A stretch of 64,000 nt of DNA from CAWFFV01 sp963814985 (GTDB lineage: Bacteria > Chloroflexota > Ktedonobacteria > Ktedonobacterales > Ktedonobacteraceae): contig CAWFFV010000009.1 in the NCBI GenBank assembly GCA_963814985.1, forward strand, positions 172,025 to 236,024, given 5' to 3'. The translations under genes were made by a program, and so were the position numbers. The notes beneath the pieces are model-generated. The model saw only the letters and a program-made list of their open reading frames with translations. It did not search any database and was not told the DNA's origin. Each line of letters begins with the position of its first letter. Within the stretch, counting starts at the first letter, position 1. Shown piece after piece: positions 26,719 to 35,433 of the stretch.

Positions 26719-28872
26719 ATGTCCGAAGTGCAAGAAGCTCTTAATACCCCCTCGGCGGACGGCTCGTTGTTAGAGCAAGCGGGGAACAGCGAGGAAGAGC
26801 AACTCGCGGCTCGTGTTGCTACATTGCGCCACCAGATCGAGGAGGCCAATTATCAATATTATGTCAATGATAATCCGACACTAACCGATGCTGAGTATGA
26901 TCAATTCATGCTGGAACTCCAGCGTATCGAGCGAGAGCACCCGGAACTACAAACGCCAGACTCGCCGACGCAGCGTGTAGGAGCAGGTCCAGTTCAAGAT
27001 GTACCACAGCACCGCCATCCTGTTCCTATGTTAAGCCTGGCTAATGCGCGTAATGAGCAAGAACTACGTGATTGGCATAAACGGGCACAAAATATTTTGC
27101 CTGATGCAACTTTCACCTATGTTTGTGAATTAAAGATTGATGGTCTGGCAATGGCCCTGACCTACGAGCAAGGTAAACTGGCGATTGGCGCTACTCGTGG
27201 TGACGGCTTGATTGGTGAGGACTGGAATCCCAACGTTCGCACTGTCCGTACTATTCCCCAAAAATTACGTGGTGAGCACATCCCTGAAAAGGTGGAGGTA
27301 CGCGGTGAAATTTACATGTCTATCAAGAGTTTCGAGAAGCTGAACGAAGAGATGAGCAGAGAGAAACTCTTTGCAAATCCACGCAATGCCGCCGCCGGAT
27401 CGCTACGCCAAAAAGATGCCCGCATTACAGCAAATCGCCATCTTGACTTCTTTGGCTATCAGGTTGGTTATATACAGGGTATGACCATCGAGACTCAGTG
27501 GGATATCTTGCAGCAGATACGAGAGTGGGGCTTCCCCGTCAATCCACATATTCATCAGGCACAGAGTCTCGATGAAGTCATGGACTACTGTAAAAAGTGG
27601 GAAACCGAGCGTTTTAAGCTTCCCTACGAAATTGATGGCGTCGTGATTAAAATCAATGATCTGGCACATCAGGAGGAACTGGGCACAGTCGCACGCGATC
27701 CTCGCTGGGCCATTGCTTTTAAGTATCCACCGATACAGGTAGCAACGAAACTCCTCGATATCGGCATCAATATTGGGCGTACAGGTTCAGTGAACCCCTG
27801 GGCTTTGCTTGAACCGATCAATATTCGTGGCGTCACAGTTTCCAGAGCCGCCTTACATAACGAAGGTGATATTCAACGCAAAGATCTGCGCATAGGAGAC
27901 TGGGTACTTCTGCAACGCGCCGGTGAGGTTATTCCCCAGGTGGTCAAGCCTGTCATCGAACGGCGTACGGGTGAAGAACAAGTCTACCATCTACCAGAAA
28001 ATTGCCCTTGCTGTGGCACTCCCATCGTACGCGTCCAGGATCAAGCCATGGCCTATTGTCCAAACACACAATGTCCAGAGCGCGTACTCGCAGGCATCAC
28101 ACACTTTGTCTCAAAGGGTGCAATGGATATTGACAATATCGGCGAGAAAATGTGTGAGCAACTTGTTAAGGCTGACTATATCAAGAGTGTTGCTGATTTC
28201 TATAGCCTTACACGTGAGCAACTCCTGGCACTTGAAGGTGTTAAAGCAAAAAGTGCTGACAATATACTGGCTGCCATTGAGGCCAGTAAACAACAACCCT
28301 TATGGCGACTGCTTTTCGGCATCAATATTCGTTATATGGGTGAGAAAACGGCACAGATTATTGCCAATGCCTTTGGGAACATTGATCGTTTGATGGCAGC
28401 AAGTGAAGCAGAAATCCTGGCGGTACCGGGTATCGGGCCAGAGATCGGCCATAGTCTCTATACCTGGTTACAAGAGGATGAGAACAAAGCACTCATCGAA
28501 TGCCTGCGACAGGCCGGGATCAATATGGTGCAGGAACAGAAAACCATCACAGGCCCTCTAACTGGTCAAACTTTCCTGCTCACAGGACGCCTTAGCGCCA
28601 TGACACGTCCCGCTGCAGAAGAGGCAATCATCCAACTTGGAGGTACCATTGCCAGCGGTGTAAGCAAGACGCTCAGTCACCTGATTGTTGGCGAAGATGC
28701 AGGCTCGAAGTTAGCCAAAGCTCAAAAAGCTGGTGTACCTGTTCACGATGAGCAGTGGTTGATCAATCTGTTAGATGAACATACAACAAAGGCAGATATC
28801 TCTGTGGAATCAGAGGAAGTACCCACTACTCTCTGGTCATTGGACACAGTGGTTGAGCCAGGACAGGCATAA
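26719..28872 (+). CDS. ligA: NAD+-dependent DNA ligase
   Basis: This is the replicative NAD+-dependent DNA ligase, full length at 717 residues. Domain Ia (YYVNDNPTLTDAEYD) binds NAD+. The adenylated Lys139 lies in CELKIDGLAMAL. The OB fold, the four-Cys zinc finger (CPCCG and CPNTQC, about 430-455), the helix-hairpin-helix region and a C-terminal BRCT domain (about 615-695) follow in order. AGGAG precedes ATG 26719. About 30 N-terminal residues are extra and acidic. A family-1 palindromic repeat follows the stop and may help end transcription. Confidence 0.97.
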   Translation: MSEVQEALNTPSADGSLLEQAGNSEEEQLAARVATLRHQIEEANYQYYVNDNPTLTDAEYDQFMLELQRIEREHPELQTPDSPTQRVGAGPVQDVPQHRHPVPMLSLANARNEQELRDWHKRAQNILPDATFTYVCELKIDGLAMALTYEQGKLAIGATRGDGLIGEDWNPNVRTVRTIPQKLRGEHIPEKVEVRGEIYMSIKSFEKLNEEMSREKLFANPRNAAAGSLRQKDARITANRHLDFFGYQVGYIQGMTIETQWDILQQIREWGFPVNPHIHQAQSLDEVMDYCKKWETERFKLPYEIDGVVIKINDLAHQEELGTVARDPRWAIAFKYPPIQVATKLLDIGINIGRTGSVNPWALLEPINIRGVTVSRAALHNEGDIQRKDLRIGDWVLLQRAGEVIPQVVKPVIERRTGEEQVYHLPENCPCCGTPIVRVQDQAMAYCPNTQCPERVLAGITHFVSKGAMDIDNIGEKMCEQLVKADYIKSVADFYSLTREQLLALEGVKAKSADNILAAIEASKQQPLWRLLFGINIRYMGEKTAQIIANAFGNIDRLMAASEAEILAVPGIGPEIGHSLYTWLQEDENKALIECLRQAGINMVQEQKTITGPLTGQTFLLTGRLSAMTRPAAEEAIIQLGGTIASGVSKTLSHLIVGEDAGSKLAKAQKAGVPVHDEQWLINLLDEHTTKADISVESEEVPTTLWSLDTVVEPGQA

Positions 28873-28884
28873 CCATAGTTGATC

Positions 28885-29035
28885 TATCCTCACCACCTGC
28901 GGTGGCTCGCTCTTGTTTAGTGTGGGTTTTGTGGTCTGTAGGAGGTTACGGCGCAACCTCCTCCACAGACCACAAAACCCACACTAAACGGTTTGCGAAG
29001 CGCCTTCGACGCTGAGGAATCCGGAAAAAGGGATC
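28885..29035. repeat. Family-1 palindromic repeat, complete copy
   Basis: In order it holds CCACC-TGC-GGTGG (28892-28904 region), a perfect 25-bp stem (28915-28939 with 28965-28989), an inner stem AGGAGGTT/AACCTCCT (28940-28947 and 28955-28962), the hairpin GCGCCTTCGACGC and the GAGGAATCCGGAAAAA box. The outer ends GTTGATCT/GGATCTAC are weakly inverted. It lies between ligA and the phosphotransferase gene, oriented like the other copies. Confidence 0.85.
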
Positions 29036-29060
29036 TACTCCACAGAGAAAGGATGCATCC

Positions 29061-30086
29061 ATGCCGGAAAAAAGTTGGGGAAGACGACACGAGTTTATAG
29101 TCCTGGATACAGCAGCTCTCACTTCTCTGCTACAACTTGCATTTCCGGGCAAGCAGGTCATCGCAATGGAACTTCTTACGGATGGGCACTGTAATACCAA
29201 CTACAAAATCAAGCTATCTGGTCTCGATGATACATTCGTTGTACGTTTCTATGCACGAGACCGGACAACCTGCCAGAAAGATCTTGATATCTTCAATCTG
29301 GTGGCAGAACGTGTCCCTGTTCCAGAAATTCTCTATGCTGATACCAATGGCTCACACTACAAGATACCATTTGCCGTAATGAGGTGGGTGGAAGGGGAAC
29401 TGCTCAGCAATATCCTCACTCATGGCAATCTCGATATTATAGCAAAATCCGCTTATGAGGTAGGTGCAACGCTTGCCCATATCGGGACATATACATTCCC
29501 TCAGGCTGGCTTCTTTGGTCCAGGACTGGCCATTACCCAACCGATTAACCTCGTTGCCCAATCTACTAACAATGAAACTGCCACCTTTCTTGGAGCCATC
29601 GAGCAATATTTATTTAAAGACAATGCAAGCCAGCAACTTGGTACGACTTTAACAGATCGCTTATGGCAATTCGTGACCACTAATGTTGGATATCTCACCG
29701 AGTCAGAGAAAACACCATCCCTTGTCCATGCGGACTTTAAGGGGATAAATATTCTCGTACGCCAGAAACAGAAGTATGGGGGATGGGAAGTTTCAGCAGT
29801 ATTAGATTGGGAGTTTGCTATTGCGGGGTCTCCACTTTTCGATGTTGGCAATATATTGCGCTATGATCGACTGTACCCACCTGAGTTTGAGAAGAACTTC
29901 ATTTGTGGCTACCAGGATTCTGGCGGCTATCTTCCCAAAGAATGGAAGAAGATCACAAAGTTACTCGATCTGATAAATTTATGCAAGTTTTTGACCTCCC
30001 CAATGCAACGAGGTACGATGATTGAGGAGGTCAAAGGACTCATTGTAGGAACGCTTGAGCATTGGGAAGAGTACGAGAAACAATAG
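29061..30086 (+). CDS. APH-family phosphotransferase
   Basis: A 341-residue protein kinase-like enzyme of the aminoglycoside/choline phosphotransferase family. The catalytic loop HADFKGINILV (His223, Asp225, Asn230) and the metal-binding LDWEFA (Asp249) are intact. The N-terminal nucleotide-binding lobe shows NTNYKIKL and FVVRFYAR. Members phosphorylate aminoglycosides, macrolides, choline, homoserine or other small molecules; the substrate is not inferable. ATG 29061 lies 12 bases after AAAGGA. It is convergent with the SHMT gene. Confidence 0.85.
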   Translation: MPEKSWGRRHEFIVLDTAALTSLLQLAFPGKQVIAMELLTDGHCNTNYKIKLSGLDDTFVVRFYARDRTTCQKDLDIFNLVAERVPVPEILYADTNGSHYKIPFAVMRWVEGELLSNILTHGNLDIIAKSAYEVGATLAHIGTYTFPQAGFFGPGLAITQPINLVAQSTNNETATFLGAIEQYLFKDNASQQLGTTLTDRLWQFVTTNVGYLTESEKTPSLVHADFKGINILVRQKQKYGGWEVSAVLDWEFAIAGSPLFDVGNILRYDRLYPPEFEKNFICGYQDSGGYLPKEWKKITKLLDLINLCKFLTSPMQRGTMIEEVKGLIVGTLEHWEEYEKQ

Positions 30087-30114
30087 CCCTTCCCGTTACT
30101 TAGCAACGTCCACA

Positions 30115-31407
30115 CTATACATACTTCATTTCCGTAAAGCGCCCACGCAATGCATTAACCTGTGCTTTGACGTTCTTGCCGAGAATAGCATCATGCAACA
30201 ACTGGGCTAGCTCGCCCATTGCTCTCTCGTCCATACCAAAACGTGTCATTTCAGGCACACCAATACGCAAGCCCGAAGGGTTACGGGGATCAGCATCGCC
30301 AGGGAGCATGTTATAGTTGACAATAATATCATTCTTTTCTAGACGTTTGGCAGTCTCAACACCACCACCCCATTGAGCAACATTGACAGCTATCATATGG
30401 CTCTGAGTATAGCCAAAATCACGAGCTTCTACGACGGTACCGATTTCATCAAGACTACGTCCCAGAGCTTGAGCATTGCGTACAATCTGCGCCGTATACT
30501 CACGTCCATATTGCTTCATCTCACAAGTCGCCACGAGCAAGGCTGGAAGCGTGTGCAAATGATGGTTGCTGGAAGAGCCTGGGAAGACACCCCGGTCAGC
30601 GGGAGGCCAATACTTCTTCTCGGTGTCGGGGTCCATATTTCCAAGAATAACGCCACGCTGAGGACCTGGGAAGGTTTTATGCGTGCTCCCAGTGAGCCAG
30701 GTAGCCCCCTCATGTAGCGGTGCCTGAAATTGTCCACCTGCGATCAAACCCAGTACATGTGCTCCATCGTAAAGTAACGGAATATCTTTGGCTTTACAGA
30801 CGGCAGCAACTTCCGCAACGGGCTCAGGAAACAGAAACAGGCTCTTGCCCATAATCACAAGTTGCGGTGAAACCTGCTCAATCAGTTCGATGGTTTTCTG
30901 GGCATCAACATGATAATGGTCCCTAGTCAGTGGCAGATAGTGGAGGTTAATCGATTTGGGACCACCCATTTTTAGCGACTGCCCACGATTCTGGATGCGA
31001 CGACCAAAAACCCCAACGGCTCCATGACTGATATGCCCGCCGGCATCGGTTGAGTTCGCAATAATGGTATCGCCACCACGCAGATACCCCAGAGCTATTG
31101 CGGTATTAGCAGCATTGCCACTAATAGGACGCACATCAGCCTGTCTGGCTCCAAAGAGATCGATAATTTCATTACGGGCCATGCTCTCAATCTGGTCAAT
31201 ATAGCGTGTTCCCTGATAATAACGATTGACATGCTCCCCTTCATTGGGATGCCCCTCAGCGTAACGTCCCATAAAGTCTGTGTTCTGTACCCGGCGTACA
31301 GCATTACTGGGTGTATTCTCGCTCGCAATCAGATTGATGGTCTGTTTTTGCCGCCATACTTCCTGCTGTGTCAAAATATTCTCAATGTCACTTATATCTA
31401 CAGTCAT
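30115..31407 (-). CDS. glyA: Serine hydroxymethyltransferase family protein
   Basis: A PLP fold-type I enzyme of 430 residues that interconverts serine and glycine with tetrahydrofolate. LIASENTPS (26-34) and the PLP-binding Lys244 in TGSTHKTFPGPQRG match the family, as does YDGAHVLGL with the PLP-ring Asp. Some substrate-loop residues differ from the textbook GlyA (for example VRPISGNAANTA), so it may be a paralogue. GGAG lies 7 bases before ATG 31407. Folate synthesis genes are present about 16 kb away. Confidence 0.85.
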   Translation of the reverse strand: MTVDISDIENILTQQEVWRQKQTINLIASENTPSNAVRRVQNTDFMGRYAEGHPNEGEHVNRYYQGTRYIDQIESMARNEIIDLFGARQADVRPISGNAANTAIALGYLRGGDTIIANSTDAGGHISHGAVGVFGRRIQNRGQSLKMGGPKSINLHYLPLTRDHYHVDAQKTIELIEQVSPQLVIMGKSLFLFPEPVAEVAAVCKAKDIPLLYDGAHVLGLIAGGQFQAPLHEGATWLTGSTHKTFPGPQRGVILGNMDPDTEKKYWPPADRGVFPGSSSNHHLHTLPALLVATCEMKQYGREYTAQIVRNAQALGRSLDEIGTVVEARDFGYTQSHMIAVNVAQWGGGVETAKRLEKNDIIVNYNMLPGDADPRNPSGLRIGVPEMTRFGMDERAMGELAQLLHDAILGKNVKAQVNALRGRFTEMKYV

Positions 31408-31442
31408 CTTTTATCTCCCTCGTAACCAGATTTGGATTGGTA

Positions 31443-31628
31443 AAATATGCCGTAACTGCTCAGGTTACCTCGCCACCTGCGGTGACTCGCTCGCGTTTTG
31501 TGTGGGTTTTGTTGTTGGCAGAGGTTGCGGCGCAACCTCTGCCAACAACAAAACCCACACAAAACGCCCTGCTCAGCGCCTTCGGCGCTGAGAAAGCAGA
31601 AAAAGTGAGCTGAGTAGTTGCAATATGC
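31443..31628. repeat. Family-1 palindromic repeat with perfect 37-bp stem
   Basis: The outer ends (31444-31465, GTAACTGCTCAGGT, and about 31605-31626, GCTGAGTAGTTGC) are inverted repeats. Inside are CCACC-TGC-GGTGA, a perfect 37-bp palindrome (31493-31529 with 31531-31567, one central base), the hairpin CTCAGCGCCTTCGGCGCTGAG and a GAAAGCAGAAAAA box. It lies in the divergent gap between glyA and the EF-G gene. Confidence 0.9.
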
Positions 31629-31798
31629 CTTTCAGTATAGCAGGAGAAAGAGCATAGAACAATAGACGGTAAGCTTTTCTGATGGCTACTCTGCAATCCC
31701 ACATACGCTGTGTGGTCGTAATGCGCCACCAACATCATGCCGAACATAACAACTGCCTCACACTCTCCACACAGGCAGGCTTTTGCCTTGCTCCTGTG

Positions 31799-31827
31799 TT
31801 GAACAAATTGCCCAATGCTGCTATACT
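31799..31827 (+). promoter_or_regulatory. Promoter of EF-G-like gene
   Basis: TTGAAC (31799-31804) and TATACT (31822-31827) have an ideal 17-bp spacer. The leader would be about 140 bases and contains a small hairpin GGTCT-ATGAC-AGACC near 31903-31917. Apart from this and the palindromic repeat, the 31408-31974 gap holds nothing I can name. Confidence 0.6.
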
Positions 31828-31974
31828 ACTTTTACCGAACCAGAAGAGCGTATTGCACAGCTTTTTCTGTACCCAACCAGCCACTCATGTAGTCGCATAG
31901 GCGGTCTATGACAGACCTCCACGCAGTCTGCAAAGACCACCTCTTGCTAGAAACTCAGGAGGAATACGGGTTTT

Positions 31975-34029
31975 ATGAAGGTTTATAGGGCGGAACAAAT
32001 TCGCAATGTGGCGTTAATCTCCCATGTTGGAGCAGGCAAAACATCTCTTGTAGATGCTGCATTATTTGATAGTGGTGCCGTTACCCGGCAAGGTAAGGTA
32101 GACGAAGGGACCTCAATCTCCGACTACGATCCCGATGAGCTAAAACGTCGGATGTCATTGAACGCAAAAGTGCTGCCAGTAGAATGGAAAAATCAGAAGA
32201 TCAACTTTATTGATACTCCAGGCTACGCAGACTTTGTTGGTGAAGTCAAAGCAGGTCTACGTGTTGCCGATGCCGCTCTCGTCGTTGTGACAGCTGAAAA
32301 GAGCGTAGAGGTTGGTACCGAACTTACCTGGCAATATGCTGATGAGCGTAAACTTCCACGCATTGTCCTGGTTAATAAGCTAGACCGAGAAAATACTTCG
32401 TTCGATCAGACGCTTGATTTACTTCGCAAGCAGTTTGGTGTCAGAGTTGTACCTCTCCAGATCCCTATCGGGGAGCAAACCAACTTTAGAGGCATCGTAG
32501 ACCTCGTCTCCCAAAAAGGTTACACATTTGAAGGTGGCAATAAAGTACAGGAAATTGCCATTCCTGCAGACCTCAAAGAAAGTATCAACAGTTACCGCGA
32601 ACAGCTCATTGAGTCTGCAGTGGAGAGTGATGACTCGATCATGGAGAAATTCCTGGAAGGGGAAGAGCTAAGTGAGGAGGAAATTCTGCTGGTCGTGAAG
32701 AAGGGCACGAGCAGCGGACAGTTAGTTCCGGTTTTATGTGGTTCGGCCAGTAAAAACATCGGTGTTCAGACTCTCCTGGATGCTATCATAGACTACCTGC
32801 CCAGCGCGGCTGATATACACCCGGAAGATGCAAAACCGTTTGGCAGTAACCTGTCGATGTTTGTCTTCAAGACCGCTGCGGCACAGGTAGGGACGATCTC
32901 TACTTTCCGCGTCTATAGCGGTACTCTCAAGCCCGATAGTCACGTTTACAATATCCAGACAAAGGCTGACGAGCGCATAGGCCAGTTGATTACTCCTCGT
33001 GGAAAGACACAGGAGACAGCAACTGAAATATCAGCAGGCGACTTTGGTGCAGTAGCAAAGCTTTCTAATACTCATACAAACGATACGCTTACAACAAGCA
33101 AAGATATTACCCTCCCATTGGAAACCATCAACTTCCCTGCGCCATGCTATACAGTAGCGGTTGTCCCCAAGAGTCAGGCCGACCTGGATAAGATGAGCAA
33201 TGCCCTGACCCGTATCGTAGAGGAAGACCGTACACTGCATGTAGCTCGCGACCCGGAGACTGCCGAAGTACTCTTATCAGGGATAGGTGAGGCACACCTC
33301 CAGATTGTGGTTGAAAGTATTAAACGTAAGTATGCCGTTGATCTGGAGGCACGCGATCCACGCATTTCCTATCGGGAGACAATTCGTAAGAAGGCGCGTG
33401 CCAATGGTCGTCACAAGCGACAAAGCGGTGGACATGGACAATTCGGTGATGTCTGGCTGGAAATCGAGCCACTGCCAAGAGATGGCGAGCAGACCTTCAT
33501 TTTTGAGGATAAGATTGTTGGTGGTGTGGTACCTGGTCAGTATATTCCTGGCGTTGAAAAGGGGATACGCGAATCACTCAAGCGCGGCTTCCTGTCAGGT
33601 AATCCGATGGTCTACATCAAGGTCGCCCTGGTTGATGGTAAATATCACCCTGTAGACTCATCTGCGCAATCATTTGAGGTTGCCGCCTCACTTGGTATGC
33701 ATGAAGCCGTTCCGCTGGCAAACCCGGCGCTGCTTGAACCCATTATGAATGTCTCGATTACGATTCCTGAAAGCAATATGGGTGACGTGATGAGTGATAT
33801 CAATACCAAACGTGGACGTGTGCTTGGTATGGAATCGCTAGGCAACGGGCAGCAACACATCACAGCAACAGTACCTCAGGCTGAAATGCTCCACTATGCA
33901 ACCGATCTGCGTTCCATTACGCAAGGGCGAGGCTCCTTCTCTATGGAGTTTTCTCAATACGAAGAGGTGCCCGCTAACATCCAGCAAGAAATTGTTGCTC
34001 AGCATAAGAAGCCTGAAGCCGAGAAGTAG
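31975..34029 (+). CDS. fusA: Elongation factor G-like GTPase (EF-G paralogue type)
   Basis: A 684-residue translational GTPase with all five EF-G domains. The P-loop reads SHVGAGKTSL (16-25), followed by DTPGYADF and NKLD for guanine binding; domain IV carries GGHGQFGDVWLEIEP. The HVGAGKT loop and 684-residue length fit the EF-G2-type paralogues rather than the main translocase (HxDxGKTT). EF-G2 proteins vary in function (ribosome recycling, backup or stress). It is not in an rpsL-rpsG operon here, which also points to a paralogue. AGGAGG precedes the ATG by 11 bases. Confidence 0.9.
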   Translation: MKVYRAEQIRNVALISHVGAGKTSLVDAALFDSGAVTRQGKVDEGTSISDYDPDELKRRMSLNAKVLPVEWKNQKINFIDTPGYADFVGEVKAGLRVADAALVVVTAEKSVEVGTELTWQYADERKLPRIVLVNKLDRENTSFDQTLDLLRKQFGVRVVPLQIPIGEQTNFRGIVDLVSQKGYTFEGGNKVQEIAIPADLKESINSYREQLIESAVESDDSIMEKFLEGEELSEEEILLVVKKGTSSGQLVPVLCGSASKNIGVQTLLDAIIDYLPSAADIHPEDAKPFGSNLSMFVFKTAAAQVGTISTFRVYSGTLKPDSHVYNIQTKADERIGQLITPRGKTQETATEISAGDFGAVAKLSNTHTNDTLTTSKDITLPLETINFPAPCYTVAVVPKSQADLDKMSNALTRIVEEDRTLHVARDPETAEVLLSGIGEAHLQIVVESIKRKYAVDLEARDPRISYRETIRKKARANGRHKRQSGGHGQFGDVWLEIEPLPRDGEQTFIFEDKIVGGVVPGQYIPGVEKGIRESLKRGFLSGNPMVYIKVALVDGKYHPVDSSAQSFEVAASLGMHEAVPLANPALLEPIMNVSITIPESNMGDVMSDINTKRGRVLGMESLGNGQQHITATVPQAEMLHYATDLRSITQGRGSFSMEFSQYEEVPANIQQEIVAQHKKPEAEK

Positions 34030-34039
34030 CTTTCTCTCG

Positions 34040-34073
34040 TACGCTCCCTTTCAAAAGGGGGCGTATTTTTTTT
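34040..34073 (+). terminator. Rho-independent terminator of EF-G-like gene
   Basis: TACGCTCCCTTT pairs with AAAGGGGGCGTA (one G-T wobble) around a short loop and is followed by eight T. It lies 10 bases past the stop codon. Confidence 0.9.
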
Positions 34074-34176
34074 CTTAGAAAAATCGAGAGAACATGCTGA
34101 AAGAGCAGCCGACGCTACAAGGCAAGATTATAGGATATCAAGGCAATAATTATTTATATTATGATTTATATCTGAT

Positions 34177-34182
34177 ATAATG
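34177..34182 (+). promoter_or_regulatory. -10 box upstream of first histidine kinase
   Basis: A perfect TATAAT lies 30 bases before the ATG at 34212 in a very AT-rich stretch. No convincing -35 is seen. Confidence 0.35.
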
Positions 34183-34211
34183 CTAAACAATATCATAATA
34201 ATGGAAGATGA

Positions 34212-35403
34212 ATGAAACAATCAGATCACATTAGCGCCTTTGTGCGCCAGATAAACGGGTTTCCACTCTCCTTGCTGAACCTCTCCATGAACAAACGCCT
34301 GCTTATCGTGATACTCTCATATGGGCTGGGTAGTTCCAGGACTCTGGTTCTTCATTCCTCGATTGCACAACGCTGCCAGCATGGTTCTGCCTATCATATG
34401 TACTTGCTGGCTCTTTCGTTATCGAGGCCTGCTCGTCAGTGTTTGCTCGGTCTGTTGTCACCATCTGGTTGGCTTTCCTCTATCTGTCGCCAGATATTCC
34501 ATGGTTTGACAGTTTGTGAAGAGAGCGGATGCTTGGGCTTGGAGTTTGTTCGCACTTGGTCTGGTCGTCTGCTGGTTACGGACAGCAGTTGATCTCATAC
34601 ATATGGCCCGTCAGCAGGCTTTTACCGCAGAACAAGAGCGCTTACTGGCCTTACAAGGAGAACATCAGATCAAACTTGCCTATGAGCAACAGCGCAAGAT
34701 CAATGAGCTAAAAGATCAATTTTTGCTAAATGTGAGTCACGAACTGCGTACACCACTGACCGTGTTAGGTGGCTACCTGGAAATGCTCAAAGAACATCAT
34801 GAGCGCCTGGACCCGATGAAGCAGGCACGCATGCTAACCCAGGCGCTAGCAAGCCAGGAAGCACTCGTCGATCTGGTCAATCGGGTATTGGATGCCACCA
34901 TAGTGGTGAGCGAAATCCCTTCGGCAAAGTCGGAGGCCATCTGTGTCCATCAGCTCTTGCAGGAAGTGCTGGCACATCTGGCTCCTGGAGATGTACAGGC
35001 CTACACAATCTGTCTACAAGTGCCCGAGCAGATCATGGTCTGGGCTGACCCATATTTGCTACGTCAAGTGCTGCAAAATTTGCTCTCCAATGCCTTTAAG
35101 TATGTTCCCAAACAGACAGAGATCCGCATTGAGGCCACGCAAGAGACTCCCTCCTCCCCTGTACATTTGAGTGTACAAGATGCTGGCCCTGGCATTCCTG
35201 TTGAAGAGCTTCCTCTGCTCTTTGAGAAATTTGTGCGTCTCAAGCGTGATCTGGCTGGAACAACACGCGGAACGGGTTTGGGACTCTACATCTGCAAACG
35301 GTTAGTTGAAGCGATGGAAGGACACATCTGGGTTGAGAGTTCCGGTCGCCAGGGAGAGGGTTGCCGCTTTTGTGTGACCCTACCTCCTTTTTCTCCTCCC
35401 TGA
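34212..35403 (+). pseudogene. Sensor histidine kinase with frameshifted membrane domain
   Basis: The kinase core is open from 34516 to 35403: H-box NVSHELRTPLT, N-box NLLSNAFKYVP, G-boxes DAGPGIP and GTGLGLYI. Before it, hydrophobic sequence of a membrane sensor domain is spread over three frames: MNKRLLIVILS (first frame), then WVVPGLWFFIP with WLFRYRGLLVSV (second), then WLAFLYLSPDIPWFDS (third), rejoining at KRADAWAWS. This implies indels near 34320, 34455 and 34511. GGAAG precedes the ATG at 34212. It is either a decaying gene or miscalled; a short kinase from GTG 34516 has no ribosome site. The convergent neighbour is a second kinase. Confidence 0.7.
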
Positions 35404-35433
35404 TACCCTTGAGCATCCTCACGAGGAACCCAT

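Noticed and set aside
31460..31747. 95-residue minus-strand ORF and overlapping plus-strand ORFs at 31.3-31.6 kb
   Set aside because: They read through the perfect palindrome in both directions, which explains their mirror-like peptides; no ribosome site or family match.
31900..31970. Possible tRNA or riboswitch before the EF-G-like gene
   Set aside because: Only one short hairpin is visible; no cloverleaf, T-loop or known aptamer motif.
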